A DNA stretch of 15,026 nucleotides, from positions 1 through 15,026 of the forward strand of contig NHNW01000144.1 of assembly GCA_002786025.1 (NCBI GenBank), in the 5' to 3' direction. The notes under the pieces were generated by a model that worked only from the letters and a program-made list of their open reading frames with translations, was not told where the DNA came from and searched no databases. The translations under genes and the position numbers were made by a program. Below are positions 1-10,430 of the stretch, piece by piece; positions within the stretch are counted from its first letter, which is position 1, and each line of letters starts with the position of its first letter. Source of the DNA: Zasmidium citrigriseum. Its lineage: Eukaryota > Ascomycota > Dothideomycetes > Mycosphaerellales > Mycosphaerellaceae.

Positions 1-1154
1 TATATATATAAAGAAAATCCTATACTAATTAAAATTATAAAGGCATTTAAATTTGAAATAGTATATTGTAGTACATAAAATATGAATGCTTGTATTGATT
101 CACTTGTATTAATAGATAATGCTAATAATATAAATCCAACATGACTTATCGTACTGTATGCAAATAATCTTTTTATTCTAGATTGTGTAAGTCCTAATAC
201 AGATCCTATTATTAAAGAAAATAGACTACTTAGGATGAATATATTTTTTCATGAAAAATTAAAATAATTATATTCTGTATAATACACTAATTCTAAGAAA
301 AATATGAATATAGATATTTTTGCCATTATAGCTACAAATGTAGTTACTATGGTAGGTATACCATCGTATACATCTGGAGACCAGAAATGGAAAGGTGCGG
401 CGCTAACTTTAAATAAAAAACCTACTGCCATAATTATTAAAGATATATGAAAATAATGTGGTTGGAAGAAATATACTGAATTTGATATATTGTTTATTTC
501 ATTAATACTAGTTATAACATATATATTATCTAAATTAGTTGTACCTGTATTAACATATAATAAGGCTGACCCTAGGAGAATAAAACAAGATGATAGACCT
601 CCTAGTAAAAAATAAGTTAAACCACTAGCAGTTGCAGGCTCTGAATCTCTATATATAGTAGATAATATATATAAACCATAACTTTGTAGTTCTATAGATA
701 AAAATATAGAAACAATGTCAGCAGTACTTATAAGGAATATACCACCATATATTATGAATACTATAATTAATGAATATTCTATAATACGAAATTGTTTTCC
801 TGTTTTATTGCTTATGATATTTTTGTTATATAATAATGTACTTGATAATATCTTATATAAAGATGAATATTTTTCTACGTAAACTTTTCTAGGAAAAAAT
901 GCGGTTAAACTAAGAATAGTTGCACTAACTAATAATATAAATATATTAAATGATTGTGTAATAGTTGTTACATTAAACAAACCTCCATATATACCTATAC
1001 CATTTTCTAATGCATTAATGTGTATGTTATTGTATGCTATAAATGAAGCTAAAAAAAAAGTTTTTATTACAACTCTAGAAAAAAGTATAGATTTATCTCG
1101 TCTTATGGTAAGGGCATTGGAAACTAATAAAAATATTAATAAAAATGTTAACAA
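1..1154 (-). CDS. nad2: NADH dehydrogenase subunit 2, 3' end cut by the window edge
   Basis: A proton-pumping membrane subunit of respiratory complex I in the inner mitochondrial membrane. About 384 codons are visible and the frame is still open at position 1, so the gene continues beyond the window. The protein is almost all hydrophobic helices. Family landmarks are the N-terminal SNAL..RRDKS stretch (residues 12-22), the membrane glutamate in IELQSYG (E155), and [10 protein letters not shown] (K249 to W258), typical of the Nad2/NuoN antiporter-like fold. The in-frame TGA at 249-251 is tryptophan, and the protein continues after it with [20 protein letters not shown] sequence. No ATG exists near the start. 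An in-frame TAA at 1161-1163 limits the start to ATA (1155-1157) or TTG (1152-1154), so the gene overlaps the end of cob by 7-10 bases. TGG at 381-383 is the only TGG tryptophan codon I found in the protein genes. Confidence 0.93.
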
Positions 1155-2317
1155 TATTTTTTATCGTTTAAATGTAAGTCTATTAAACTATTTTCAATTA
1201 AGCTAACTACAGGTACTATAACCAGGAAGTGCGCAAAATACAATACTGTACTTATTTGACCAAATTCTATAAATGGAGATTCTACGTGTTTAGCTCCAAG
1301 TTGCATTAAAATTAAAAAGTTGGCTACAAATACATAAAAGAATATTTTACTTAAAGGTCTAAATTGTAATCCTCTACTTCTACCTAAGTCTGTGAAAGGC
1401 ATAATCATTATTATAAGAATGGCAGAAAACATTGCTATAACTCCTAATAATTTGTTAGGTATAGATCTTAAAATAGCATAAAATGGTAGTAAGTATCATT
1501 CGGGTACTATTGCAGGGGGAGTCTGCATTGGATTTGCCATTACATAATTTTCACTGTCACCTAACACGTTAGGCATAAAGAAAACAAATATAGATAATAC
1601 TACTATAAATAAGAATATAGTGATTAAGTCTTTAAATATGAAGTATGGGGCGAAAGGTAATCTATCATAATTTCCTGAAACACCTAGAGGGTTTCCTGAT
1701 CCAGCACTATCATGTAACGCTATTAGATGCATTAATGCTAGAGCGGCTAAAACAAAAGGTAATACAAAATGTAATGCAAAAAATCTATTTAATGTAGCAT
1801 TATTAACAGAGAATCCTCCTCAGATAAATTCAACTATATCTTGTCCTACTCATGGTATGGCACTCATTAAGTTAGTAATAACTGTTGCACCTCATAGAGA
1901 CATTTGCCCATAAGGTAAAACGTATCCTAAAAAAGCTGTAGCCATCATTAAAACTAATATAATAGTACCTATTGTTCAGACTAAAGTTCTTGGTGCTTTA
2001 TAAGAACCGTAATATAAACCTCTTCCTACGTGTAGGTATACTAGAAAGAAAAAAGCTGAAGCTGTGTTAGAGTGAAGATAACGTATTAATCAACCATTGT
2101 TAACATCTCTCATTATATGCTCTACGGAGTTAAATGCTTCTAATACACTAGGATTGTAATGCATAGCTAGAGTTACACCTGTAACAATTTGTATTATTAA
2201 ACAGAACCCTAGTAATGACCCAAAGTTTCATAAGTAACTTATATTTGAAGGTTGAGGTGAATCAACTAAATAACCATTTATTAAACTAAATAACGGATGA
2301 CTTTTTCAAATTCTCAT
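1148..2317 (-). CDS. cob: Apocytochrome b
   Basis: The haem-carrying core subunit of respiratory complex III (ubiquinol to cytochrome c). It has 389 residues, the usual fungal length, starting at ATG 2317-2315 and ending with TAA 1150-1148. The four haem-ligand histidines are at H82, H96, H183 and H197, the same positions as in yeast. The quinol-site PEWY motif is at 272-275, and [17 protein letters not shown] lies at about 131-147. The reading frame is continuous only if TGA is tryptophan; all its tryptophans that I read are TGA (for example W4, W30, W274). There is no intron, which is notable because fungal cob is a frequent intron host. It lies 325 bp downstream of nad4 and overlaps the start of nad2, so a shared nad4-cob-nad2 transcript is likely. 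The wording ([29 protein letters not shown]) resembles ascomycete cob. Confidence 0.97.
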
Positions 2318-2642
2318 TTGGAATTAATTAGTAATATATATATTATTTAAAAAAAATAGATTAATTTAAAATTATGATATCAGTCTATGGTTTTTTATTT
2401 AAACTTCTATGAAACACTTTACAGCAAGTAATCATCTATTAAAAATGAACATAAATTTATATAAATTCTAAATAGTTTTTAATGGTGTTTTTCAATAGTT
2501 TAAAATAATATACACTATAGTAATTAAATATCTTACTGTGTTTTTAAAAGAGTTTTTATTATATTTTAATCTTGTAATATAAAAATACAATTAAAAGTTT
2601 GACAACTATATTTTATATATGTCATATTTATAATAAAACTAT
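2318..2642. other. Intergenic spacer between nad4 and cob
   Basis: A 325-bp A+T-rich stretch between the nad4 stop and the cob start. I looked on both strands for a tRNA (a T-loop GTTCRANNC pattern and a 7-bp acceptor stem) and for small mitochondrial proteins such as atp8, and saw none. Only ORFs of about 20 codons with no recognisable sequence are present. It presumably holds the nad4 3' end and the cob 5' untranslated region. Confidence 0.6.
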
Positions 2643-4130
2643 CTATAAAGATAATATGTTAGTAGAGTATATAAGTGAAGACACATTATAGTGTAAACCA
2701 TCTAATATTGGAGCAGGGTATATACCCAGAATAACTGTAAGTATAACTAAAGTAAATAATACATAAAATTCTCGTTTATTTACATCAGGTATATTAAATT
2801 TAAAAAATCTTGAAAGTGAACCTGCAAAAGCTATTCTATTAAACATATATATAGTATATGCTGCACTAAATACAATAGAAGAGCTAGCTAATGCTCCTAA
2901 TAACGGCAATCTTTCAAAAGTTCCGTATAAACTCATAAATTCACCTATAAAATTAAGAGATAAAGGTGTACCAGCATTACCTAAACAAAGTATAAAGAAT
3001 AGTATAGAAAATACAGGCATTACCTGAGCAATACCTCTATAAAAAGTAATTAATCTAGTAGAAGATCTGTCATACAATACCCCACCAGCACATATAAATA
3101 AACCTGATGATACAAAACCATGAGCTAAACCAAGTACAATACCACCTTCTATACCTTGTATAGAATTACTAAACACTCCCAATAAATATACTGCAGCGTG
3201 GGATACAGAGCTATAAGCAATTAATTCTTTAACGTCTATAGTTCTTAAAGTACTAAAACTGGCATATATAATTGTAATAACACCTATTACATATATTACA
3301 GGGGTAAAGTAAAAATAAGCTTTAGGTAATAAAGGTAATATTAATCTAAGTATACCATATAAACTTAATTTTAATACTATTCCTGCTAATATAATACTTC
3401 CACCTAGAGGAGACTCAACGTGAGCTTTTAAAAGTCAAGTATTTAAAAAAATCGTAGGGGTTTTTACTGCGAATGCAATAAATATACCATAAAACAAAAA
3501 TAATTGAGTATAAAAGTTAAAATTTGTTTTATACAAAGCATCAAAATCAGTAGTACCCATTATTGAAGACATTGTTAGTATAGATAACAATAAAAATAAG
3601 GATCCCAATAAAGTATATAAAAATAAATAGAAACTTGCTCTAACTCTATTGCTAGAACCAAATATTCCTATTAATATAAATAAAGGAGGTAATATACTTT
3701 CAAAAAAAATGTAAAAAAGTAATATATCTAATACTAAAAATACTGCTAATAACAATGTTTCTAGTAGCAGTATTATTATTACATAGGATTTTACGTTTTC
3801 TGTAATAGAGCTTCAGTTACTTAATAAAGAAATAGGCATTATTATTGTAGTCAATAGAACAAAATATATAGATATTCCATCTACTCCTAAATAAAAATCA
3901 AAACTACCAATCTTATGGTATTCTTGTACAAATTGGAATTGATTGTTACTAAAATTAAATAAAGTAAAAACAAGTAATGAGACAAACAGATTAACAATTG
4001 AAGTACATAGTGCTATAAACTTTATTTGTTTTAAATTTGAATTATACTCTTTTTCATAAGCATTGTATGAAATAGTAGAAATAATAAGTATACCTACTAA
4101 GGGTATTAATAATAAAAGAATAAGTAACAT
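2643..4130 (-). CDS. nad4: NADH dehydrogenase subunit 4
   Basis: A proton-pumping antiporter-like membrane subunit of complex I. It has 495 residues, a normal fungal length, starting at ATG 4130-4128 and ending with TAG 2645-2643. The frame is continuous once TGA is read as tryptophan (W106 and W232 among them). Family landmarks are FYLGVDGIS (79-87), the conserved membrane glutamate in YIFFES (E143, equivalent to the key glutamate of bacterial NuoM), K235 and H237 in NTWLLKAHVESP, and the later AYSSVSHAAV and LAHGFVSSGLF segments. The hydrophobic-helix pattern runs through the whole length. It lies between cox3 upstream (a 401-bp spacer) and cob downstream (a 325-bp spacer), all on the same strand. 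No intron or frameshift was seen. Confidence 0.97.
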
Positions 4131-4531
4131 AATAATAAGTTATTAAAAAATAAGTTATTTACCTCTAATATGCCAATAATAACAATAGCATTATTATATA
4201 AATAAGCAATAAATTTTTACACTACACACTTAAGTGTATTTTAAATTTTGTTTGTTTGTTTATTTATTTATCGTTTAAATGATATAATAAATATTGTATT
4301 AAAAATATATGGGCTAGGAGTCAATAACATAGTTATAGTGTTTAAACCCAAATAAACTAAATATATTTTAGTGACTTGGCAAGTAAGTGTTCATAAAGAG
4401 ATAATTATATTTTTAGTTATTAGGTAAACTAGATGTTGTTTTTTATTATTTTATCAACTGAAGAAGAATAAAAAGTTATGTGCCGTTAATAAAGCAAAAA
4501 ATATTTGTAAAAACGGTACAAAAGTACTTAT
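4131..4531. other. Intergenic spacer between cox3 and nad4
   Basis: A 401-bp A+T-rich stretch with no gene I can support. It contains a 12-bp perfect palindrome ACACTTAAGTGT at 4226-4237, a short run of TTTG then TTTA tetranucleotides at about 4247-4270, and a relatively G-rich patch at 4311-4320. I tried to fold 4305-4440 as a tRNA in both directions and could not: there is no acceptor stem or T-loop. It probably contains the cox3 3' end and the nad4 5' untranslated region. Confidence 0.6.
4226..4237. repeat. 12-bp palindrome upstream of nad4
   Basis: The perfect palindrome ACACTTAAGTGT lies 96 bp upstream of the nad4 start. Its core resembles the ACACTAAGTGT element upstream of cox1. The shared core and similar spacing are seen directly; any regulatory or processing role is a guess. 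Confidence 0.4.
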
Positions 4532-5341
4532 TTAGGAACCTCAGTAATAAACAGATAAAAATAAAAATAGTCATACTACGTCAACAAAATGTCAGTACAA
4601 TATTCCAGATTCTAAACCAAGGTGATGATTTTCAGTTAAATGGTATGCCAACATACGTCAGAAACCAACTGCTATAAAAATTGTACCTATAATAACATGC
4701 AGTCCGTGAAATCCAGTACCAAAGTAAAAACATGATCCGTATGCACCGTCTGTTAAAGTAAAGGAAGAAACTGAATATTCTATACCTTGAAATCCAGTAA
4801 ATATTAAAGCTAAAACTAAAGTAAATATTGCACCGTATAGGGCACCATTCCTGTTTCCTTGTATTAGAGAGTGGTGAGAATAGGTAATAGTAACACCTGA
4901 TGCTAATAATATTACAGTATTAAGTAAAGGTAATTCGAAAGCGTTTATAGCTTCTATACCTATAGGAGGTCATTGAGCACCTAATTCTACAGTAGGTGAT
5001 AATGCGCTATGAAAATAAGCTCAAAAAATTGCTAGAAAAAATAAAGCTTCACTTACTATAAATAACGCAACCCCCATATTTAAACCTTTTTGCACAGCTA
5101 AAGTATGATTACCTAAATAAGTACCTTCTGATATAACGTCTCTAAATCAAAAAAACATACTTGATGCTACTAATGTAAATGCCAATGGTATTCAATATCC
5201 TGCATTTTCAAAACCATGCATACCAGAAACAGCTGAAGTAGTTAAAGTTAATAAACTTATACAAGTAAATAAGGGTCAGGGAGAAGGTGATACCAAATGA
5301 AATGGATGACCTTGGAAAATACTTCTATTTAAATTAGACAT
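4532..5341 (-). CDS. cox3: Cytochrome c oxidase subunit 3
   Basis: A core membrane subunit of complex IV. It has 269 residues, the standard fungal length, starting at ATG 5341-5339 and ending with TAA 4534-4532. The N-terminus [23 protein letters not shown] is followed by the family segments [35 protein letters not shown] (with its conserved membrane glutamate), [19 protein letters not shown] and, at the end, LYWHFVDVVWLFL. All the tryptophans I read are TGA. The gene lies only 74 bp downstream of cox1 on the same strand, so the two are probably co-transcribed. The C-terminal YYWGS ending is like that of filamentous ascomycetes. Confidence 0.97.
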
Positions 5342-5415
5342 TTTTACTGATAAAGATTCATTATTATAAAAAAATTTTTTTTTCCAACAGGATTAAATAA
5401 AATCATAAAAATAAA

Positions 5416-7002
<1,587 letters not shown>

Positions 7003-7091
7003 TGATATATCAGATAATTTTAAGTTGTTTATTTCTTTATTTCTAAAAATGATTAGGCAAAAAATAAAAAATTAATATTAATTAAAAGAAA

Positions 7092-7106
7092 AAACACTAA
7101 GTGTTT
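7092..7106. repeat. Inverted repeat upstream of cox1
   Basis: AAACACT, one central A, then AGTGTTT, or a 6-bp stem with a 3-base loop. It lies about 92 bp upstream of the cox1 start, in the 217-bp spacer between trnM and cox1. A near-identical core (ACACTTAAGTGT) lies a similar distance upstream of nad4. Its function is unknown; it could be an RNA processing or protein-binding element, or chance in an A+T-rich spacer. Confidence 0.4.
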
Positions 7107-7219
7107 ACAATAAATAATATTTATAAAAATCATTTAATATATTAACTAGGAAAAATATATACTATTGTAACAAGGCACATGTATAATTACTGAAAAAAAA
7201 AATCTCAAAGTTTCACTTT

Positions 7220-7291
7220 AAGGCCAGAATGATTTGAACACTCATCTGAGCTATCATGAGCAGCTTGCTTTACCAATTAAGCTATAGCCTT
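7220..7291 (-). tRNA. trnM: tRNA-Met (anticodon CAU), probably elongator
   Basis: 72 nt. The acceptor stem AAGGCTA/TGGCCTT pairs over 7 bp with one G-T. The D arm is GCTTAATTGGTAAAGC, the anticodon loop CTCATGA is on stem AGCTG/TAGCT, and the T-loop is TTCAAAT. It is the last tRNA before cox1. Unlike the neighbouring trnM, it lacks initiator-like features, so I take it to be the elongator. Confidence 0.9.
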
Positions 7292-7356
7292 GTATGAAAG
7301 GTATTATAACAACTTAGTAATTATATTTTTACTATATGTTGTACAATAAATACTAA

Positions 7357-7426
7357 TGCGGACAAAGGATTTGCACCTCTATTTACAGGGCATGAGCCTG
7401 TTATGTTACTATTACATCAATCCGCA
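7357..7426 (-). tRNA. trnM: tRNA-Met (anticodon CAU), probably initiator
   Basis: 70 nt. The acceptor stem is TGCGGAT/GTCCGCA, and the anticodon loop CTCATGC sits on a G+C-rich stem ACAGG/CCTGT. The T-A first pair, the GATGTAAT-type D arm and the GG/CC pairs next to the anticodon loop recall fungal mitochondrial initiator tRNA. The initiator assignment is inferred. Confidence 0.9.
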
Positions 7427-7473
7427 ATAACTTGTCTAAATTAAATCTAAAGATATAAATAAATTGAAGCCTT

Positions 7474-7544
7474 AGCCCAGTACAAGTATCGCACTTGCTT
7501 CTACCGATTACAAAACGGTTGCATTACTTTTATGCTAACCGGGC
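7474..7544 (-). tRNA. trnT: tRNA-Thr (anticodon UGU)
   Basis: 71 nt. The acceptor stem GCCCGGT/ACTGGGC pairs over 7 bp. The anticodon loop TTTGTAA lies on stem ACCGT/TCGGT, with a T-T mismatch at the loop end. U at the wobble position would read all four ACN codons. Confidence 0.88.
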
Positions 7545-7595
7545 ATAAAAAATGCAATATTTTATACTAAAATCTAATATTAAATTTACATACTA

Positions 7596-7665
7596 TTCTT
7601 ACCTAAGAATCGAACTTAGATCTAGATATTAGAAGTATCCTGCTCTGCCATTAAGCTAGTAAGAA
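7596..7665 (-). tRNA. trnR: tRNA-Arg (anticodon UCU)
   Basis: 70 nt. The acceptor stem TTCTTAC/GTAAGAA is perfect over 7 bp. The anticodon loop CTTCTAA is on stem GGATA/TATCT. It reads AGR codons, which are used in the protein genes here (for example AGA at cob R2). It is one of two Arg tRNAs in the window. Confidence 0.92.
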
Positions 7666-7698
7666 TTAAAAACAATTGTAATATAAACATATATATAA

Positions 7699-7770
7699 AG
7701 AGATATGGAGGAATTGAACCCCTTTTATTTGATCTGCAATCAAAGTGTAAAACCTTTTACAACATATCCC
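7699..7770 (-). tRNA. trnC: tRNA-Cys (anticodon GCA)
   Basis: About 72 nt. The acceptor stem GGGATAT/ATATCTC includes one G-T. The anticodon loop TTGCAGA is on the perfect stem TTTGA/TCAAA, and the T-loop is TTCAATT. The T stem has a mismatch and a wobble pair, so the exact ends are less certain than for its neighbours. Confidence 0.87.
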
Positions 7771-7783
7771 TTTTTGTGTTTGA

Positions 7784-7855
7784 AAGCGTGTACAAGACTT
7801 GAACTTGCAACTTTTGTGTCCGTAGCACAAAACTCTACCATTGAGTTAACACGCT
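7784..7855 (-). tRNA. trnR: tRNA-Arg (anticodon ACG)
   Basis: 72 nt. The acceptor stem AGCGTGT/ACACGCT is perfect. The anticodon loop CTACGGA is on stem TTGTG/CACAA. It reads the CGN family, so CGN codons should remain in use in this genome (CGT is seen at cox1 R5). Confidence 0.92.
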
Positions 7856-7870
7856 TTTTATTGTAACATA

Positions 7871-7941
7871 AGCCCTTAATATGAATTGAACATATATCAG
7901 AATATTAACAGTATTCCGCTCTACCGTTGAGCTATAAAGGC
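7871..7941 (-). tRNA. trnN: tRNA-Asn (anticodon GUU)
   Basis: 71 nt. The acceptor stem GCCTTTA/TAAGGGC has one T-G pair. The anticodon loop CTGTTAA is on the perfect stem GAATA/TATTC, and the T-loop is TTCAATT. Confidence 0.92.
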
Positions 7942-7994
7942 ACCGCATATATATTAATATTTTTAATAAATCAAATAAATATGTCTTAATCTTA

Positions 7995-8079
7995 TAGGAA
8001 GAAAAGGAATCGAACCTTCGACAGCCTCAGCTATTGAGTTTACAGCTCAACCCATCATACCAACAAATGGAACCTTCCT
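7995..8079 (-). tRNA. trnY: tRNA-Tyr (anticodon GUA), long variable arm
   Basis: 85 nt, class II. The acceptor stem is AGGAAGG/TCTTCCT. The anticodon loop CTGTAAA is on stem TTGAG/CTCAA, followed by an extra arm and the T-loop TTCGATT. It is the first tRNA downstream of rns, about 60 bases after the likely 3' end of the rRNA. Confidence 0.92.
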
Positions 8080-8137
8080 TTTAAAAGTTATTTGTAACAA
8101 GGCTACTGTAATATAAGTTTTTTATGTGTTGTTTATG

Positions 8138-9692
8138 TTTATTAAACCCGTGCAATTTCCACTACACGAACCGTATTTCGACTTAACACCAATCAAAATC
8201 ATGCATACGAAAATTTTTTGAAAAAACATCTCATTCTAATAAATAAGAGAAAAAGTCTCCAAAAAACCAAACTTATTGCACATACTCCTTTCAGCGCCTG
8301 ACGAGTGGTTAGTACCTATCTGAGATTAAATCCACCGTGCTATGGTTACACACGATTACTAGTAATTCCTTTTTCATGCAGTCGAATTTCAGACTACAAT
8401 CCATATTATATTCTGTTTTAGAGCATAGCTTATAATTGCATTTTTGCTTCTCTTTGTACAGACATATGTGGCACGTCTATAGCCCACAATATTAAGGTCA
8501 TGATGACTTGTCTTGGTCCCTGTTATCTGTTCCAATATAACGGAGAACTACTTTATTCTAATATAAAGTAAGGGTTTACGTTAATTTAATGGATCTAACC
8601 AAAATCTCACGACATTAACTGAAGACAGCCGTGCAACACTTGTAAATTAATTACATCTAACTATAATTAGATGATTTAATACGTCATTAAATTTAAATTA
8701 ACTATTCAAATTGTGGTAAGGTTTTTCGAGGGTCATCGAATTAAATAACATACTTCACTACTGGTTTCAGAAACGGTCTAATGATTTCAGTTCCTGTGTT
8801 GCCACACTACTCTTGAGGTGGAGTGCTTACGCTTTCATTTATACACTTATTTAACGCTTAGTATATAACACTCATAATTTTCTGCCTGGACTACTAGGGT
8901 ATCTAATCCTATTCGCTCCCCAAGCCTTCGTCCCTTAACGTCAGTTTATATATAGAGGGTTGCCTTCGCCATAATACATCCCATTAGTATCAAAGGATTT
9001 CATCCCTACACCAATGGTCCTAATATTTACCTCTCCTACCAAACTCTAGTAAATTTGTACCTTTTTGAGGCTGAATATACCGTCTAGGTACCCTTTAAAC
9101 CTAATAAAGATGAATAACACTAGTCTCACTTGTGTTGCCGCGACTGCTGGCACAAGAATTGGTCGAGACACATAAATAGAAATTTGTCATTATCAATCTT
9201 CTATTTAGAACTTTATTTGACATAGTCAATGTGTATAAACGCCTCACTAAGGTGTGAAACGTTATACTTACATTCCCCCAAATTGCTGGTTCGGCCGTTA
9301 GGCCATTGACCAATATTCCTCACTGCTGTACTGTACATATTGGGGTTTTTTCAGACCCAATGTGGTCAATAAACCTCTCAGTTATGACTACAAGAATTAG
9401 CTAGTTAAGCTATAACCTTAACTACTACTTACTTGAAATTATTATAAACATCTTAAAGCGAAAATTAATTTTTCTTTATATTAAAAGCATTTTAAATTAA
9501 TACTTTTGTATTTTATAAGGAATTTTCTCCTTACTTTAAGGTAGTAAGAATAATATATACTCACCTTTACACCACCTTACTTTTTATAATATTAGACGTT
9601 AATCTAAACATATATTAAGTAATGTATGATTAGCATGTGTCAAGCCTTTGGACAGCGTTCAATCAGAGCCATCATCAAACTCAATAAATTTT
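8138..9692 (-). rRNA. rns: Small subunit ribosomal RNA
   Basis: The mitochondrial 16S-like rRNA, about 1.55 kb. The 5' region near 9640-9685 reads GAGTTTGATGATGGCTC then TGATTGAACGCTG. The 530 loop is at about 9130-9150 (GTGCCAGCAGTCGCGG). The 790 region is at 8890-8930 (GGATTAGATACCCTAGTAGTC-like), TTAATTCGATG..CCTTACC is near 8710-8750, and the decoding-site region at about 8290-8360 includes ACTAGTAATCG and GTACTAACCACTCGTC. The 3' end near 8140-8190 resembles the bacterial AAGTCG..ACGGT..GTGGAA..TGCACGG region. The ends are estimates to within about 10-15 bases. The universal segments follow one another without a break, so I see no intron. It lies between trnA upstream and trnY downstream. 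Confidence 0.95.
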
Positions 9693-9731
9693 TATATATT
9701 TCATTATTGTTTTTTATTCTTCTCTAAGCTT

Positions 9732-9757
9732 ATATCTTGATAAATATGTCAAGATAT
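9732..9757 (-). repeat. 9-bp perfect hairpin between trnA and rns
   Basis: ATATCTTGA (9732-9740) and TCAAGATAT (9749-9757) form a perfect 9-bp stem with an 8-base loop. It lies in the short spacer between the 3' end of trnA and the 5' end of rns, and its right arm reaches the trnA discriminator base. A role in tRNA 3' or rRNA 5' processing is possible but inferred only from position. Confidence 0.55.
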
Positions 9758-9828
9758 GGAGACACTAGGACTTGAACCTAGAATAACGATCTGCAAAATC
9801 GCAGTTATACCAATTTAACTAAATCCCC
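9757..9828 (-). tRNA. trnA: tRNA-Ala (anticodon UGC)
   Basis: 72 nt. The anticodon loop TTTGCAG is on stem GCGAT/ATCGT, and the T arm CTAGG-TTCAAGT-CCTAG is perfect. The acceptor stem GGGGATT/TGTCTCC has wobble pairs and one terminal T-T mismatch. It lies directly upstream of rns. Confidence 0.88.
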
Positions 9829-9947
9829 TTTTTACCACTATGCTAAATATTCAAAACTGTGTTTACAAAATAGTAAAATAAATATCTGCATGTATACAAA
9901 TACAACATATTAATAATGTAAAATATTAATTTATATGTATAAATTTA

Positions 9948-10010
9948 GTTTTAGCAACAATAGTTAAGAGAAAATATTATAATAATTTATTTTTAATTTA
10001 TTGCTAAAAC
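9948..10010. repeat. 10-bp inverted repeat in the trnS-trnA spacer
   Basis: GTTTTAGCAA (9948-9957) and TTGCTAAAAC (10001-10010) are perfect reverse complements. They are separated by 43 bases of nearly pure A+T. The repeat lies in the 199-bp gene-free spacer between trnS(UGA) and trnA. It could be a transcript stem-loop; there is no evidence of function. Confidence 0.5.
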
Positions 10011-10027
10011 ATTATAATAAATAACAT

Positions 10028-10112
10028 CAGAGAATATCCGATTCGAACGGATGTGGTTTTTACACCAAATAAGTTTCAAGCTTATCGCTATAAACCACTC
10101 AGCCAATTCTCT
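10028..10112 (-). tRNA. trnS: tRNA-Ser (anticodon UGA), long variable arm
   Basis: 85 nt, class II. The acceptor stem AGAGAAT/ATTCTCT is perfect. The anticodon loop CTTGAAA is on stem ATAAG/CTTAT. The extra arm GTGGTTTTTACAC is read in reverse complement, and the T-loop is TTCGAAT. It reads UCN codons. Confidence 0.93.
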
Positions 10113-10134
10113 TTAAATAGATGTATCTTAATTT

Positions 10135-10206
10135 TGATTCCTCGATGACTCGAACATCGAACATACTCTTATCAAAAGTACACTTTACCTATTAAGTTAA
10201 GGAATC
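10135..10206 (-). tRNA. trnI: tRNA-Ile (anticodon GAU), copy 1
   Basis: 72 nt. The acceptor stem GATTCCT/AGGAATC is perfect. The anticodon loop TTGATAA is on stem TACTT/GAGTA, and the T arm is CGATG-TTCGAGT-CATCG. It lies in the first repeat copy; an identical gene is at 10431-10502. Confidence 0.92.
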
Positions 10207-10213
10207 ATGTAAA

Positions 10214-10285
10214 CAAGAGCACTCAGACTTGAACTGAGAATTTGAAGTTTGAAGCTTCCTATTTTGCCAATTAAACTATACTCTT
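10214..10285 (-). tRNA. trnW: tRNA-Trp (anticodon UCA), copy 1
   Basis: 72 nt. The acceptor stem AAGAGTA/TGCTCTT has one T-G pair. The anticodon loop CTTCAAA gives anticodon UCA, which reads both UGA and UGG. This directly supports the reassigned UGA codon used throughout the protein genes. It lies 7 bases upstream of trnI in the first repeat copy. Confidence 0.93.
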
Positions 10286-10421
10286 TTTATTTTTTACAAA
10301 AAAAAATTATTAAAAGAAAAAAAATTAAAAGAAAAAGAAATTATTAATATAAGAAACTGTTTATATTTGTAGTTAAACCATAAGCAAACCGTGTCGTTAG
10401 AAAGCTAAATTACACATATTA

Positions 10422-10422
10422 N
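10422..10422. other. Ambiguous base (N) at the repeat joint
   Basis: The only N in the window. It lies exactly between the two near-identical repeat copies. The base before copy 1 (10126) is T, so the N could be the first base of the overlapping copy. This suggests an assembly seam. Confidence 0.95.
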
Positions 10423-10430
10423 CTTAATTT

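Larger units (their letters stand above)
10127..10421. repeat. Tandem repeat, copy 1 (trnI-trnW unit)
   Basis: A 295-bp unit repeated almost exactly at 10423-10718, with one N (10422) between the copies. The only difference I found is one A in the poly-A run following trnW (nine A here, ten in copy 2). It contains trnI, trnW and about 135 bp of A-rich flank. Near identity, with only a homopolymer-length difference and an N at the joint, fits two contig ends that overlap but were concatenated. Confidence 0.92.

Noticed and set aside
1018..1206. Plus-strand ORF of 62 codons
   Set aside because: It lies antisense to cob and nad2 and has no recognisable family features; a shadow of the real genes.
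249..4130. Apparent frameshifts or broken pseudogenes in nad2, cob and nad4
   Set aside because: Each break is a single TGA at a conserved tryptophan position with the frame intact on both sides, and trnW has anticodon UCA. This is code 4, not decay.
4305..4440. Possible degenerate tRNA in the cox3-nad4 spacer
   Set aside because: A GGG...CCC pairing is possible, but there is no T arm, no proper acceptor stem and no anticodon arm on either strand.
4480..4677. Plus-strand ORF of 65 codons at the cox3 3' end
   Set aside because: Mostly antisense to cox3, with the rest in A+T-rich spacer; no protein family resemblance.
7003..7074. N-terminal extension of cox1 upstream of the ATG
   Set aside because: The frame is open for 23 codons, but it contains no ATG and does not resemble the family; MWLERWF matches the usual start.
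9101..9313. Minus-strand ORF of 70 codons
   Set aside because: Lies inside rns, overlapping the conserved 530 region; not a protein gene.
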